From Pontederia crassipes (taxonomy: Eukaryota; Streptophyta; Magnoliopsida; Commelinales; Pontederiaceae): a DNA stretch of 64,000 bases. Both the position numbers and the translations under genes were made by a program. Below the pieces are notes generated by a model that searched no databases, was not told where the DNA came from, and saw nothing but the letters and a program-made list of their open reading frames with translations. The stretch's first letter is position 1, and every line of letters begins with the position of its first letter. Location of the stretch: NCBI GenBank assembly GCA_030549335.1, contig CM060194.1, positions 62,090,547-62,154,546 of the forward strand. Direction: 5' to 3'. This document shows positions 36,023 through 50,281 of this stretch, in pieces.

Positions 36023-38771
36023 ACTGACACAAAAGGAGAGAAGGCCAATACATGCATGGAGGTGGCGGAAGGGGGTAGAGAGAGAGGGGGTACAAGAAGA
36101 CAGCATGCAACAGCTACTGGGGGGTGGTGCGCATTGCATGCTGAGCAGCATGCATGGCCTGCGAGGGAGATCCATTGCGTGGTCTTGCAAAATTAACACG
36201 AAAAATGTGGGTCGATCGGAAGGGACCACCCACTCGCTAGCAACAACGACAACAACAAACTTCACTAGTTAGGGAAAAGGTGGTGACGGTGGTAGGGGAG
36301 GAGAGAGAGAGAGAGGTTGGCCGCCCACCGCCGGTCGATCGATGGATCGAAGGAGCCGAGGGAGCACACGGCTCCCGTGCGCGCGCCCCGCGCGCGTGTT
36401 CTTGGATGCGCGTGCTTTTTGCCCGCTTTCTTCGCCGCCTCCACGCAAATGCATGTACATATTTTATAGGGCCTTTGCGTGCCTCCCAAACATCACAAAG
36501 GCCACCGGTTACTATGTAACTTAGAAAGCTGTGGCCATTAGTGCCCTCCGATTGCATGGAATGCCAATACTTCAGTTAACAATTTGCAAAAAGTATCTTC
36601 CATTAAGAACTTATCAGAAGAGCTACTACCATTTTATGAAATCATCATTTAACTAAAAGAATATTATTTTCACCTTTATTGCGATTCTAAATTAATTATA
36701 TGTTAATAATCTTGATGACTATATATATATATATATATATGATATCGCTTGAGGAGATTGCTCCTTCCAAACATTGGAGTAGAGTGAACATGGATATCTT
36801 GAATTTGAAATTTATCATAGACAAAAAAAAATGTGCAAAAACATCAACAATTTTGGACTCAATACTCTATATGTATAAATCATTAAAGATCGATCGGATT
36901 GGTATACATATGATAATAATTTGATATCGGCGAGTATAATTTAAAAAAAAACTATAATATTTGAGCATTTTGTTCTTGCGCATAGATTTGTTCGTATAAA
37001 TTCAAATAAAGTAAGAACGTTTGTGGCGACCCGGAGACTGTCAGGACACAAAAAAAATTATTCCTTTCACTTCGTTTTATTGATTAGGTGAAATTAATTA
37101 GTTGTGAATAATGATAAAACTTTTCTGTTCAAATCTTACATTTATATGGAAATTTGTTATATCTTTAGAATAAATGAACTGAACGATTTGCACGTGTGTC
37201 TATAAGCTGCATTGGACTTGACTTGTTTGCGTGATAATTGGCTTATTAGATAGGATAAATGTAACATAGAGTTTCCGAAATGTATCATTTAGTTAAAATA
37301 TTCTTGAAGAGTTATAATATTTTCAGAAAACAAAAATACAGTGAATCAATTAAAGGAACGATTTATTCGAGTGAAATAAATATGAGTAGTTTGATGCACA
37401 ATTTAACAAGTAGAACCATATGATGATTGCGAATGATAATAGCGTACGGTTTGCCATCACATGGACTACTTTTCATAGCGAATTAAGGTCCACTAAGTAA
37501 GATTAATTTCTTAAGTAGCAGATATAAATATATATATATATATATATGATAATTACGAGATTAATTTTGTATTGCATGTACCATACAACAGCATGCATCA
37601 TGATGACACAATGCACATGGACTTTCTCTCTCCAACCCCTTGACCTTTCATTTCGAATGTTGAACTGGTACTTAGAAGTTGGTTCAACTAATTGTTGATT
37701 TCTTGATCGTATGATCTACTCTAATTTTATATGTAACCATTAATAAACATGTACTGTCATTCTTGTAAACTTAATATTCACTAATTTTCATATAATTAAT
37801 TTACTACACGCACAAAAGATTTGAACCTGTGACCATTAATTTCAGCTTTTCTTAATTTTATAAGGTTAATTATACTCATTATAACAATTTATTATTTTTG
37901 TTTTGATAGCATAAAATAAAAAAAAGAGAATGCGACCGACTTTTAGTTCTAAAATTAATATGTATTATTTAAATTTTCGAAAATTTTCAGCTCATATCGT
38001 GGGGCTATATCTCATTACGCTCTGACTACATGTTCAACTTAATTTTCTTTAACCTCTCATTGAAAACGAATCGAAGAATGGAGAGGGGCCTTGCCCTCCA
38101 TTTATTTTTTTAAAATTTTACCTGTATGATACAATATAACATGTTAACACAACGTAAAAGCCTTATGATTTGGCACCCTCACCGTGAATAATACTTTATT
38201 GAACTAATCCAAGATTAAATAATTAAAGACGAATTTCAAAGGAGTTGAAAAGTGATATGGTCAGAGAAGAAATACGAAAAGAGTGAATATAGATTTAGTG
38301 GGAATTTGAATCTTGATTAGATTAAGAATATTAGGGATTTAATTTGAATATGGAGAATTTATCTTATAAAATAGTCATTATTAGAATTAAATTAAAGGTT
38401 TTCAATTTAAACATATTATGAAAATAAAGTGTTAGTAATTTGTTATTTTAATATAAATATTAGGAGATAAAATAAACTTATATTATATTAATTCTGAAAT
38501 TGAAGAAAAATGATAAAATAAAAATATTCTGAATAGAAATAAAAAAGATAAATATAAAAATATTAAAAAAAGATGTTAGAATCCCGATTAATATTTTAAT
38601 TGAATTAAAAAAAGGGTGCACCTTCAACCCCTATGAATAGACCCATAAAGATGTTGAGTTTCTTCCCACCCAATTTTTTCTGCACAAAATTCTCACATCC
38701 TTTAATTTGTATACACAAACGAAGGCAGAACAATGATCAACAACTAAAATATTCAAAATATCGACATCAAA
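31806..38771. other. Long region upstream of the HD-ZIP III gene, no other gene seen
   Basis: About 7 kb without a supported coding gene, mostly AT-rich. It includes a (CT)39 tract (35941-36018), a GC-richer patch at about 36150-36460 with GA runs and GCGCGCG words, and TA runs near 36721-36740 and 37526-37548. HD-ZIP III genes often have large regulatory regions, so distal control elements may lie here, but none can be proved from one sequence. Confidence 0.5.
35941..36018. repeat. (CT)39 microsatellite
   Basis: Seventy-eight bp of uninterrupted CT, about 4.4 kb upstream of the HD-ZIP III start. On the gene strand it is GA, a binding sequence for plant BBR/BPC proteins. Ser-Leu and Arg-Glu frames over it are artefacts. 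Confidence 0.97.
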
Positions 38772-38900
38772 CACTACAAGAAAATGATATTTTTATGATG
38801 AAAAATTTTTTACATATGAAAATTCTTCGTAATTTGCGAAGGATTTTGCGATGGATTATCTTTCGTCGAAATTTTCGACAACTCAAGCCATGGAAAATGT
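38772..38900 (+). mobile_element. CACTA element terminus, truncated relative of the 11289 copy
   Basis: It starts CACTACAAGAAAATGATATTT and then follows the left end of the 11289 element (TTCGTAATTTGCGAAGGATT compared with its TTTGCGACGAAT region, then CATGGAAAATG compared with CATCGGAAATG). No matching right end was found downstream, so it looks truncated or badly decayed. Confidence 0.6.
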
Positions 38901-40950
38901 AGATATACACCAACATTGAACCCATATATATATTATATAACATATATATATTTATTAAGTCTTTTATGTTAAAAATAAATTTTTATTTATAGAGCATCCG
39001 TCATCCATCTTAAAGATTTCTTACAAATCCTATCCAACCTCAATAACATGGGCGCAAACAACTAATAATCATGAGTTTTTAAGTTAAAAACAAAAGTGAA
39101 TCCTTAGCTAATATAAGAGCCCACTTGACTTAACTGATACAAAATAGTTGATAACTTGAAGTGCTGATAAGTAGTTTAATGATTGAAACTGATTTTTAAA
39201 AATAAGCAGTTATTTGGTAATAAAAAATTTATAAGTTATTATTTTAATAAAATGCCAGAAAAAGTCTTTAATATTATAATAGATAAAATATATGAAAAAA
39301 GTTATATATATTATAAGGGCAAAATAGTACATTCATTTATCAAATTGATCAACTTTTTTTTCACACAAAATAAGCTGAGTCCCCAATTTATTTTTTCTTA
39401 TTTATAAACAGTTAAATAAGTGCTTTATCAGTTCTTTTTTTTCAGTCACCAAACAGGAAGATATCTTCAAAATTATTTATAAGTTATTTTAAGTGAATGC
39501 CCTAAATATGAAAACGTGAGTAGGCTTTTTTTGCTATATCGGCCCAGTCCAACTAGCCATTTGTTCAAATCAAAATCTTCCCTCCCGGTGTTCCACTCTG
39601 CGCAATAGGAAAATGGAGAACACTTCTTCCTTTCGGCGATTCCGCTACCTAGAAACCTAACTCTCTCAATCTAAAGTAACACTATGTTTCTATGTTTGGA
39701 TGAAGCCTCGTTAAGGGGAAGGGAAGAAAACAAGGGAAAATGAAAAAGAAGGGAAGGGAAGGAAACTTTTACACCATAATTTAGAGTTCAAAAAAAATAG
39801 CACAAATTGAGGTGAATGGAGGGGAAAAAGTGGAGATTCTCCTTCATTTCCTTCTTTTAAATTTTTTTCCAAACAAGGGGAAATTTTTTTCCATCCCCTC
39901 CCCCATTTATCCTACTTTCACCTCAATCCAAACATAATGTAAAGGTCATTATCTCTATTCATTATCACTGTTTTGTTGTCATGTGTTGTTTCTCTTACAT
40001 CTTATTCTACGTTCTCCTTTATTTTTTCTTCATTCTTTTTTGCAATTTGGAAATTGCCTGAATTTTTATCAAATCTTTTGAAGCCCTTTGGTTTAATTCT
40101 TGCATTTTTTTCTCTCCTGTTACATTGAGTTAGAAATTTAGATGACTGATAGAAGTAGGGAAACGAAAAAAGAGATGGAACTTAATTATACTTTCACTTT
40201 GACAACTATTATTTGGACATTACTATTTGCTATCACAGTGATGTAACTAATGTTGTATCATGTATCTGGAGTGCATATCCTTCACTTTCAGCGTAATGGA
40301 ACTTACATGCTTTCGGACCTTAAGTTTGTGATCAAGAGAGCAGTAATATGGGGAAAATTCCTGGACAGTGCCATGATTTTTTTATATCACTTGGTTAAAA
40401 TATGATAATCTAATTACAAAAGCATTAGATTGTCACCCAACGATATCTTGAGGGAAAATGTTGATTCTGTTTCCCAAATTAATTGTAGCCCACTGGCAGC
40501 TCCTGCATTTCATTGTGCAGTTTGCCTCTTGCACACAATATCATGGTCACTTTGGCTGCCTTGTGCTTGAACAAGGATTATCCCTATCTGTGGCATTGAT
40601 CCACTAATCTAGTGAGAGGAAGAATTTTGGGGAAACAAAGGAACTAAAAAGGCCTCGAGATAGACATTTCTCTATCATCTAGCTTTGATTTCTTTATTTT
40701 ATGCATCTATTAGGTGGGATTGGAAATCTAATTCACTTTGTAAATATGAGCTTTTTTATCACTAGCTGATCATAGTATGTTTTTAACCATTTTCTATTCA
40801 AATCATATATATCGAGCCCCTATTTTACATAACTTTTGACAAATTATGTTTGGAATGTAAGGATTGTGATAACTAGTTGATCTTTCTCATTTTATATTTG
40901 ATTTTATATGCATAGAGGCTCTGAATTGCTAAAATTCATAAATATTTCAA
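38901..40950. other. AT-rich intergenic DNA with a MITE-like block
   Basis: At about 39110-39500 there are AT-rich segments with TTATAAGTTATT words in both orientations and ACCAAACAGGAAG, typical of non-autonomous hAT relics. The rest shows no gene; a purine-rich stretch at about 39715-39930 is low complexity. Confidence 0.4.
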
Positions 40951-43470
40951 TTCTATGTCAAATTATCATTTTTAGGACAAGTTATCACTCACATATGCCA
41001 AGTTATCATTATTTTGAGTGAATTGATTCTCAATGATTTTCTTGCCCTAAATTCATTACTATCATGAATGAATCATATTTGGATGATCATATCTCAACTT
41101 GTGCAAAATTATAAGTCCATTTGAACAAGTTATCATTTTTCCAATGCCAAGTTATCGTTAAAGGGCAAAATTATCATTTCAACATGCAAAACTATCAATT
41201 CTGCACAAAGGCCCTAGGAAATCATTATATTATTATCCTAACTCATTGATGTTCAAGTTTAATCACATTTGGATAACCACAACCAAAGTTATGATAAGTT
41301 ATCATTTTTAAGGCAATTAAGTTATCATTTTGACACCCAAGTTATCATTCCTATGAAATCTTATCCATATTTGATTTCATTCACTTGCCATCCTACTCCC
41401 TTTTATGTCTTCAATGCTCTGAATTATCCATATTTGTTCATTTTTCAATATTTATGCAAAGTTATCATTCCGGGTTCTCAAACTTATCATTTTAATTACT
41501 GATTTCACATCTTCATAACACCATATTTTATTTGATGTTTGAGCTGACCCTGGTGGCTTTTCTTATCCTTATTTGTTTATTTTCTATTTGAGAACTTTGA
41601 TGTTTGGTGTTCTATCTCTTCTAGCAGGGAAAAATAGGTTGCAAAACGGTGGAAAAAGATGGGGGGACCACTACTTTTGCTGTCCAGAAAAGTTGTCTTC
41701 TGCAGCTGCAAGCAGGACCAGAACGCATGGCACAATCACATCACCATGGACATCTTGATGCTGATCTAAGAGTGTTTAAAGACCATATATAAGCTGAAGA
41801 AACCCTGAATAAAAAAGAGGAGGCTGGCCATTGTAAGGTTTGGGAAAGGCAGCAAGGGTTTTGGAATTAGAGCTGAAGTGCTGAGGGATTTCTATCGACA
41901 GCTTCTAACACAAGATGAATTCCTTCTGTTCTTCACTATATTTTGTATCAACCTTTGTAATTATGAGGAGCTAAACTCCATGTCTCCTAGGATAGGGTAG
42001 TAGATTAGATTAATTGTGGATGGATATGGACATTTCTGATTTCCTACACTGATTTCATAATTTCTGATTTTCTGATTCTTGATTCTGCATTTAGAACTCA
42101 TCTATTTCTACCATATTCTTGACATTGTATGATCTTGCTTATATCTACAACTGAGAGGTTGTTTTATGATCTGTTCTTGATTCAGAAATGAAACAAGAAT
42201 CAATGACAAGTTCTAGGTCCATCTGATTTAAGAATCTGATTTTCATCTAATTTAGTTTCTGAACTGCAATTCTGATTCATGATTCGAGAAATCTGATGTC
42301 ATTGTAAACCCCTCATTTCATTGGCTACTGAGAAGTAGATTAAGTGGGTTCTTCTTATTCAGAAATGTAATAAGAGGCAATGACAACTCCCCTAAATCAA
42401 TTTTGTAAAAACATGCTGTGGTCAAATCTGATTTGCATTTTGAGTTCTGATTTTTATGGAATTTTCTTGTCATTGTGGAATCCCAATCTTATATGCAAGT
42501 GATAGGTTAATTCCTGACTTCCACTTTGTTTAAAAAATGGACCACGGAGCAATGGCAAATCTGTCAATAAGCAACATGTGCTGAAATGTTCCAATTGATT
42601 GATTTTTGTTTTTCTTGATTTAAGTGGAAATATGATTTTCCTTGTAAAGCCCTATTTTAACCTACCATTGAGAGGTGGTCATATGGCATTCCTTGTAGTT
42701 CAGAGATGAAGCAAGGAGCAAAGACAATTCCTGATTTTCAAACTTGTGATTTTATGCATATTGGTTCAAATTATCTAGTGTTAAGTGTGGATTTCATTTT
42801 CAATTGTAGCCGAGATGTTGAATTCAAATCCTCTTGTAGTTTAGAGATAAACCAATGAGCATTTGCACTAATATTGGAATGATTTCACCTCTGTTTAGTT
42901 GATTGAAGCATTCCTTTCATTTTCAAAGTGCAATCTAGAAGTTATCATTCAGAATTTTATTGAATTGCCAAAAAATTAGCAAAGTGGCTTGGATTGAACA
43001 TAATGGTAACTTGATTTTCAGTGGGGATCCTCTTTTAATTCAACTTGGCTAACAATTATATGATAATATATTATTTAGTTCTGGTCTAATTGAGTTGTGA
43101 AAACAGTCATATTGAAGGTTGAATCAGATTTGACTAAAAAGTGATAACTTGTCCATTTCCATCTATAATTAAATTAGATGAACTCCAATTCCTAGGAGGA
43201 CCTTCTTCATTGATAGATAAACTCTTTTAGCATCTAGATTAGCATTTACAATTTAGTTTAGTTAACTTTTCAGAAATCCAAAAACAGTTATCATTCTGCA
43301 TTCCTGAAAATTCTATTTTCATTTCCATTTGAATTCCTGTTTTTGCCACTTTAAATTAGATTAGTCTAAATTATTTTTAGGTAGTCTAGGACTTCAAATA
43401 ATTGTGGATACGACAACTTGGGTCTACTGCAACTTATCTGTGCACTTGCAGAAAGTGAGTTGGGAAGTTA
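40950..43470. repeat. Field of degenerate tandem repeats about 170 bp long, possible solo LTR
   Basis: First part (about 40955-41500): units with AAGTTATCATT words, starting near 40963, 41130 and 41295, then related copies. Second part (about 42080-42900): units with CATTGTAAACCC, GAGAGGTTG and AGAAATGAAGCAAGGAGCAA-like words; the GAGAGG word is at about 42153, 42329, 42501, 42669 and 42814. Between them lie CATATATAAGC and GAGGAGCTAAACTCC, and near 43400 GTGGATACGACAACTTG followed by GTGCACTTGCAG. Such phrases recall LTR ends of large gypsy elements, so a decayed solo LTR is possible but not proven. Confidence 0.45.
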
Positions 43471-44650
43471 GACCAAATATTGAAAAATTGCATTTCTTAC
43501 ACAAAATCAGCAAGTTATCACACACTACCTAATATCACTACCACTTTTGCATCTGGATGTAATCACCATATTAAATTGAATGGTTTTTAGTCTTACATTC
43601 AATGAGAGGTTGACATATAGCTACCATTTCGCCTGCTAGAGTTTTTCCAACATCAACAATCTATCATTGAGTCGATTTCATGTGGATTGATTCCATAAAA
43701 TGTCTCATCCAGAGATTTTAAGTAAAAAATTCCATGTGTTCAGTGGTAATCACATAGCATGGGATGTTCCCGAAGACATCTTACATAAAATAATTATTGA
43801 AAAGATTAATTTCAAGAATATTAACTTTTCTCTGCAATTCTATGCCACAAATCCAGGCTGCAAATAGAAGAGAGAAAATTAGACCCATGCGTACTATGTT
43901 CACTATGCAGAATGGGTCGTCGAAATGTGAAATAAAGATATAGTACAAGAAGCTATTCAGAAACACTATGAACAAATTGGCAAAGATGAATATTCTCATC
44001 TTATCACATTGTTAAAGTTGTCATCTTATCTGTTAATATTAATGTGGGTAAACAATTGGCTTCCTAATCTACACCTCACTTTTGTGATCTTCCTGCATGC
44101 TCATTCAACTTTATTCCTAAGTGAATAGCCTTTATGCAACCAATCATAATGCATGTCTTTCTCATTGGTCCTTATTTCATTGTCTTTTCCTTTGCAAAGT
44201 TTCAGGTGGACCTTTTTAAATTTTTTAGCTATTTTCCATATCACATGGAAATTTATTGGGGGACCTAAGAACTTGTTAATATACATGTTTTGACATTGTT
44301 GCATTTGAATATATCCCTTATTTAGAAGGCATTCTAGTTTGAGGATCTTAATCCTTATTGACTGAGTCTGTACGTTTTTTTAGTGAAATATGTATATTTC
44401 TACCCTCTATGAACTATGTATTGTAATATACTTGGCAGAAAAAAAATCTACTTATGTTAGCATGTTGACACCAACAAAGTAATTCTTGTAGATTGATACT
44501 ATATCATCACATTTTTTAGGGTGATTATCACATGTGTTTTGCATGATTGACTTGGATTCAAAAATGAATTTGGTAGCAACAACATTTGTTGCAAACTAGG
44601 AGTTACATATCCACCTATACCATATTTTCTTTCTTTTTTTTCCTAGGTAG
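43471..44650. other. Intergenic DNA, nothing recognised
   Basis: AT-rich stretch with no gene, RNA or clear repeat. The open frames at 43781-43999 and 44101-44304 have no known motif. Confidence 0.5.
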
Positions 44651-45165
44651 ATAAACATGGCCAAAGGTCCAAACCTAAATAAGGTTGCTAATGAGAGTTG
44701 AGGCTAGCAGATGGGTGCCACCAAGATCCTTAGCTAATGGTCTCAGGAGTTCTTGTGGGCAGTCCCGAAGCTTGTTGGCACCATTTGAAATCAACATTGT
44801 CATTTTTGTAAGAATGTCAGTGCAATGATTCCCATCTCGCATGATGTTTGTGGTCATCACTTTCCATTGTTGTTGAAGAAGGTGCTTCATTTCTGGGCAT
44901 ATGCTTTTGTGTCTTTTTTCTCTCCATTGTCGAGGTTGATATAATGTGTAGCTTCCCAATGAGTCCACTTTCATTGTAAGTTTCTTACACCCATACTTCC
45001 ATGCTAACATCAAATCAATCCTTAAAACATCACAATTTGGCCATAGCAAAATCTTATAACCCATGGTCCATTCTCATTTCTTATTAGACATCTATTGGAT
45101 TTGAGGCTAGGGCTGCCACAAGCTGACCCATCAGTATTTAGTTTTAGCCAGTTTGTCAGACGTTT
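44651..45165 (-). pseudogene. LINE 3' fragment: RNase H-like domain
   Basis: On the minus strand WLKLNTDGSACGSPSLKSN (about 45165-45100) begins the RNase H-like fold found at the 3' end of plant LINEs. The frame at 45064-44675 continues with WKYGCKKLTMKVDS and MRDGNHCTDILTKM, the later part of that domain. Nothing of the reverse transcriptase or endonuclease is present, as expected of a 5'-truncated LINE insertion. It could also be a related host RNase H-like fragment, but the context favours a LINE relic. Confidence 0.65.
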
Positions 45166-45635
45166 CTTACTACAGTCCATGCGATCTATAGATAGCTAAC
45201 CCTAGCTCCTCTCTTGTGCTTTTTGCAATGTTGCCATGGTGATCCTGGGTGTCAACTATTAATTACATACAAGATCCTATTGAAGTGATTGACCACAATC
45301 TTGACTTTCATAAACCTACACCAAATATGATGGTTTATATTATTAAGGTGATACCAAGTTCTCTTAGTATTTATTTTTCATATATATGTGTATATACTCT
45401 AATAATTCTGTAATCTAACAATGCATCAGTTCCTACTATCCAATGAACTATATGATGCCTTTCACATTCTTTTGTTGACAACTACTCTCTTATTGCCTAA
45501 AAGGAAATAATTCTCTTGTACGTGCTCCAAAGTGCATATCCACTAGTCTACATGTTTCTCTCTCTACTAGTTGAGTTGAGGGAGTTTGTTGCAATGTCAA
45601 GTGAGATTCAGTCCAAGTCCAAGTTTGGACCAGAT

Positions 45636-46044
45636 TGTAGAAGATTGGTTAAACTAAAATCAACTAAAAAATGGAACTTATATTAATGTGATTTGGAGTA
45701 CAACACTTTGATTGGTGGACACACTCACTAACTATGGAGACTATTTTCTTACCTACACTAATCATACACTCATGCACTATCTTACCTCATACCTCACATA
45801 CACACTCAACTAACTTCACTATTTCACTCATGCAATTCACCTCACTACACCTACAACCACACTACTTCATTGCTTGATGGATGTAAGAGCATGCATTCAT
45901 ACCTATTTATAGGCAATAAAGCACCTAGTTTCTAAAATAAACCATTAACTATTGGCCAGCCAATTATTTTTAGCCACATGGAAATTAACTTTGTGGGCAA
46001 AAACTTGTAGCTAGAAATTTCTAGGGGTGTTGCTTGTTTTAACA
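45636..46044 (-). repeat. Left LTR (3' LTR) of the minus-strand copia element
   Basis: A 409-bp direct repeat matching 50282-50704, with TG and CA ends. It carries a TATTTATAGGCAATAAAG phrase shared with the other LTR. Confidence 0.92.
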
Positions 46045-49000
46045 CTCCCAATCAGCACTGACTTAATTTTCTTTTATGGATACTCTTGATATCGTGCCGA
46101 ATTGTTGTCAAAACTCTTCAAACTTCATGTTATTTAGACCTTTAGCAAGTGCATCTGCAACTTGCTCTTGTGTATGTATGTATGTTAACTTGATATCTCC
46201 TTGTAGCATTTTCTCTCGAAGAAAATGATAGTGGACTTCGATATGCTTTGTCCGTGCATGGAATACTGGATTTTCAGCTAAGCGAATTGCTGGTTGATTA
46301 TCACAATATAACTCCATTACTGAATTAATTGGTTGATGTAAATCCTTTAGTAGTTGTACTAACCATGTGCACTATTGAGTTGCCATTGCTCCTGCTCTAT
46401 ATTCTACTTCTTTACTTGATAAGGATACGGTAGGTTATCTCTTACTGCATTATGATATAGCTCCCGATCCAAGGCTAAATATATAGTCAGTAGTAGAATG
46501 TCGTGTATCAAGATCTCCAACATAATTGACATCACAAAAGCCACATAGAGTACATGCTATATTCTTCTTGTAACGTATTCCATAGTCAATTGTGCCCTTG
46601 TTATATCTTAATATTCGTCGAGCTGCTTCAAGATGAGGCTTCCTTGGCTCCTACATGTGTAATATCCGAATGTGTGAGCGTGAGATATATTAGGCTTCCC
46701 ACCAATTGCCCATACATGGTTGCATCACTTAATTTCTTTCCTTTAGTAGAGCATAATTTTGCATTTACTTCCGTCGGTGTACAGATATGCTTGCAATCAA
46801 GCATTCTGAATTTCTCGGTAGACCTTGAACATACTTCTGCTGACATAAGAATAATCTTCTTTGTTGCTTCTACTTCAAAACTCAAAAAGTGTTTTAACTC
46901 ACCAAGATCCTTCATTTGGAAGCGTGTTGAGAGATTCTCTCGAATTTGATTGATCTCTTTTTTCATCATCTCCTGTAATAATTAAGTCATTAACATAGAC
47001 TAGCACAATCGACAACTTGCCTTCTTGAGTCTTCAAGAATAGGCTGGAATTGGCTAGCACCATCGAATAGCTACATTGCTTGAGCCCATATAATTCATTA
47101 TTCAATTTACATGCATAACTTGGATGATTAATCGACTTGAATTCGTGAGGTAGCTCCATATAGATGTCATGATCTAACTCCCCATGTAGAAATACATTCT
47201 TCACATCCATTTGTCATAACTTCCATGACTTGTTTGCAGCTAAAGCCAATGAGACACGTACCATGGTGATCTTTTCTACTAGGCTGAATGTCTCGTCATA
47301 ATCAAAGTCATACTTCTGAGAAAATCCTCGGGCTACTAGATAAGCATTGTACCTTTCAACGAATCCATTGGGCCTTTTCTTTAACTTGTAAACCCATTTG
47401 CAAGATATAAGTTGTACATCATTTGGCTTTGGAACGAGATTCCATGTCTCTTTCTTATGTAGGGCTTGGATCTCTTCTTCCATTGTTGACATCCATTTTT
47501 TTTACACATGGATACTTGCTCGAATGTGTTAGGCTCCTTCTCTCCGACATCTTCAATTAATGCTGCATTTGCATACTTTGGGTTAGGCCTTCGTTGTCTG
47601 CTTGATTTTCTTGGCGTCGGAGAGTCTTCTTCGATCATCGAATCTTCTATTTGACTTGGTCTTTCTTTTTCGGGAGATCTTTGGTGTTTTACAATTTTCC
47701 ACGGATTCTTCTTCTTCTTTGAGGCTTCTCTTTCTTCTTGTTTCTTAGCAGAATGAAGTGCTTCTCTTGTTAACTCGTCGACTTGAACTTAAATATTTTC
47801 TTCAATATCACTTGTGTTGGGCAACATTGCATCCTTTGAAGACCACCAAATGATGCTTCATCGAACACCACATTTTGAGAGATGTGAATTCGTCCGGTTG
47901 TTGGATCACAACATCTTCATCCTTTTTGTTGGTTATCATATCCAACGAATATGCAACACATTGCCTTCTTATCGAACTTAGTGCGAAGATTATATGTCAT
48001 GAAGACATAATAAACTCATCCAAAGACACATAAATGACTCACCGTGGGCTTGGTCTTCCACAACTTCTCATGTGGTGAGACAAATCCAAGCTTTGCTTGA
48101 GGAAGCCTATTAATGACATGCGCATCTCTCTTCATATACTCCACCCAAAATCGTGGAGGTGCATTCTTTGCGTGCAACATATCTCTGTTAGATGACGATT
48201 CTTCCTCTTGGTCACATCATTTTGTTGTAGTGTGTTAAGACAAGTGAGCTGACGACATACATGACATGCTCATAAATATTCAGAGAATTCCTCTGATGTA
48301 TACTCTCTCCATTGTTTGTGCGCAAGCATTGACACCTCCGACCGAGCTCCTTCTCGATCTTCTCTTTAAATTCTTTAAACTTTGACGGTGCTTCATATTT
48401 CTCCTTCGTGAAGTCCACCCAGACGTATCTTGACAAGTCATCAATGAAGGTAATCATGTAGCAAAATCCACGGATAGATAGTTGCTTCACGTGACCAAAT
48501 ACATCAGAGCGCATTAGTTCCAATGGTGCCTTGTCTCTGAACTTTGACTCATTATAAGGTAGTTGATGAGCTTTATCGAATTGACAACCTGCACATACAA
48601 TATCTTCTCGAACATCTAGGCAAGGAAGTCCATTCAACATGGACTTATTCATCATTGCCTTCAGCCTTTTATAACTAACATGTCCGAGCCTTACATGTCA
48701 AAGATCAGCTATCTCATTTTTCCTTGTCTTGTCTATGTATGCTTCTTGAGCAGACATTATATAGACAGACTCTAATCTTTTTCCTTCCATTATTGGTGGA
48801 GCAATGAGCTTCAGTCTCTTATAAACTTTGACGTCTTTTCATCCAAATACTACAGAATTATCGGAAGAAGTAAGTTGAGAAACTGATAATAAGTTCTTGG
48901 ACATAATTGGCACATGGTAGATGTGATCTAGCTCCACCTCATGTGATCCGAATCGAGGAACCACTGTTGCCTTGCCGATATGACTAATTGGAAACTGAGT

Positions 49001-50281
49001 GTTGTTTGTCTTGTCTATGTATACTTCGATGCGATGAGAGCTGCTTTTTCTTTGAAAGGTTCCTCGATACTGGTCATTGCGAGCTCTATTGCTTCCTCAG
49101 GTTCTCCTTCGTAGTTGGGGGTGATCTCTTCTATTACAAGTGCAGTTTCGAGATCCCATTCCTCTTCGCTTTCGTTGTCATGAGAAGTGTTAGCATTTCC
49201 TTCCTCACGCTTGTGCCAACAGTCATGTGCATAGTGGTCTTTCTTTCCACAATTATAGCAGCGAACATCTTTCCGATGAGATTTCTTCTCCGCTTGATCT
49301 TCTTTGCTTGGTCCTCGGTAAGCTCCCATTCGTTGTGGGCCTCTGTCTCGTCCACGTCTCGATCAGCCTTGTTGACGCCCTTTCGATTTTCTCCGTTGTC
49401 ATAATTATTTATAACTTTATGAGGATGCAAAAGTCATTTCCTGATGACTAAAGCCTTTTCTTCATCCTTTATTGAGATTTGGGATATTTGAGCATTCGGA
49501 TCTTCTTGATTGGACAAGATACTCTCCATTTCTGTGAGTGTTGGTTCTTGAGATCAACCTTTAATAGTAGTGATGATACTATTATATTTAGGATGCAAAT
49601 CATGAATGATAGTTCTACACATTTTTGTTTCAGTAATAACATTTTGTGGATCTAACTTAGCAATCTCATCACATATAGATTTAATCTTGGAGAAGTATTG
49701 ATTCACCGATATGTCGCCTTGCTTTATGGAGATCAAATCATTCTCTAGTCGCTGTAATTTTGCATCATTCTTCTTTGTGAAGAGTGTGGCCAAGGTGTCC
49801 CAAGCCTCCTTAAGTGTCTCTTTATTTCTAATCTTCTGAAAAAAATCATCCTCCACTGAAGTCGCTAACACGTACATAGCTTTTCTGACTTTGCACTCTA
49901 ATTTCTTTAGCTCTTTTGAATTTGTTGGTGGCGTAACCTCATTTCCACCAATAATGCTCCATAGATTTTGTCCTTTTTAAATAATACTGCATACGAATAC
50001 TCCAATTATTATGGTTAAGTTTCTCTAGAGAGCTTACCGAGGATTCGAAATTTGCCATAATGACTTGGTGAACACTTATGTATCATTCAAGTAAGCGTGG
50101 TCCCGGAGTAGAAAGCTTCACAATCCCATATTGTGCACCGGCAGAATTTCTTTGCTCCGACAGAACTTTCTCATGGCTTCTCTTACACTATCTCGAATCG
50201 GCAGAGTCTCCACGTAACTTGCTTTGGCAAAACCTCGAACTGACTGAATCACCCCACAGCCAAACCTGCTATAATACCACT

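Noticed and set aside
35766-36265. Ser-Leu and Arg-Glu repeat open frames on both strands
   Set aside because: They are produced by the (CT)39 tract.
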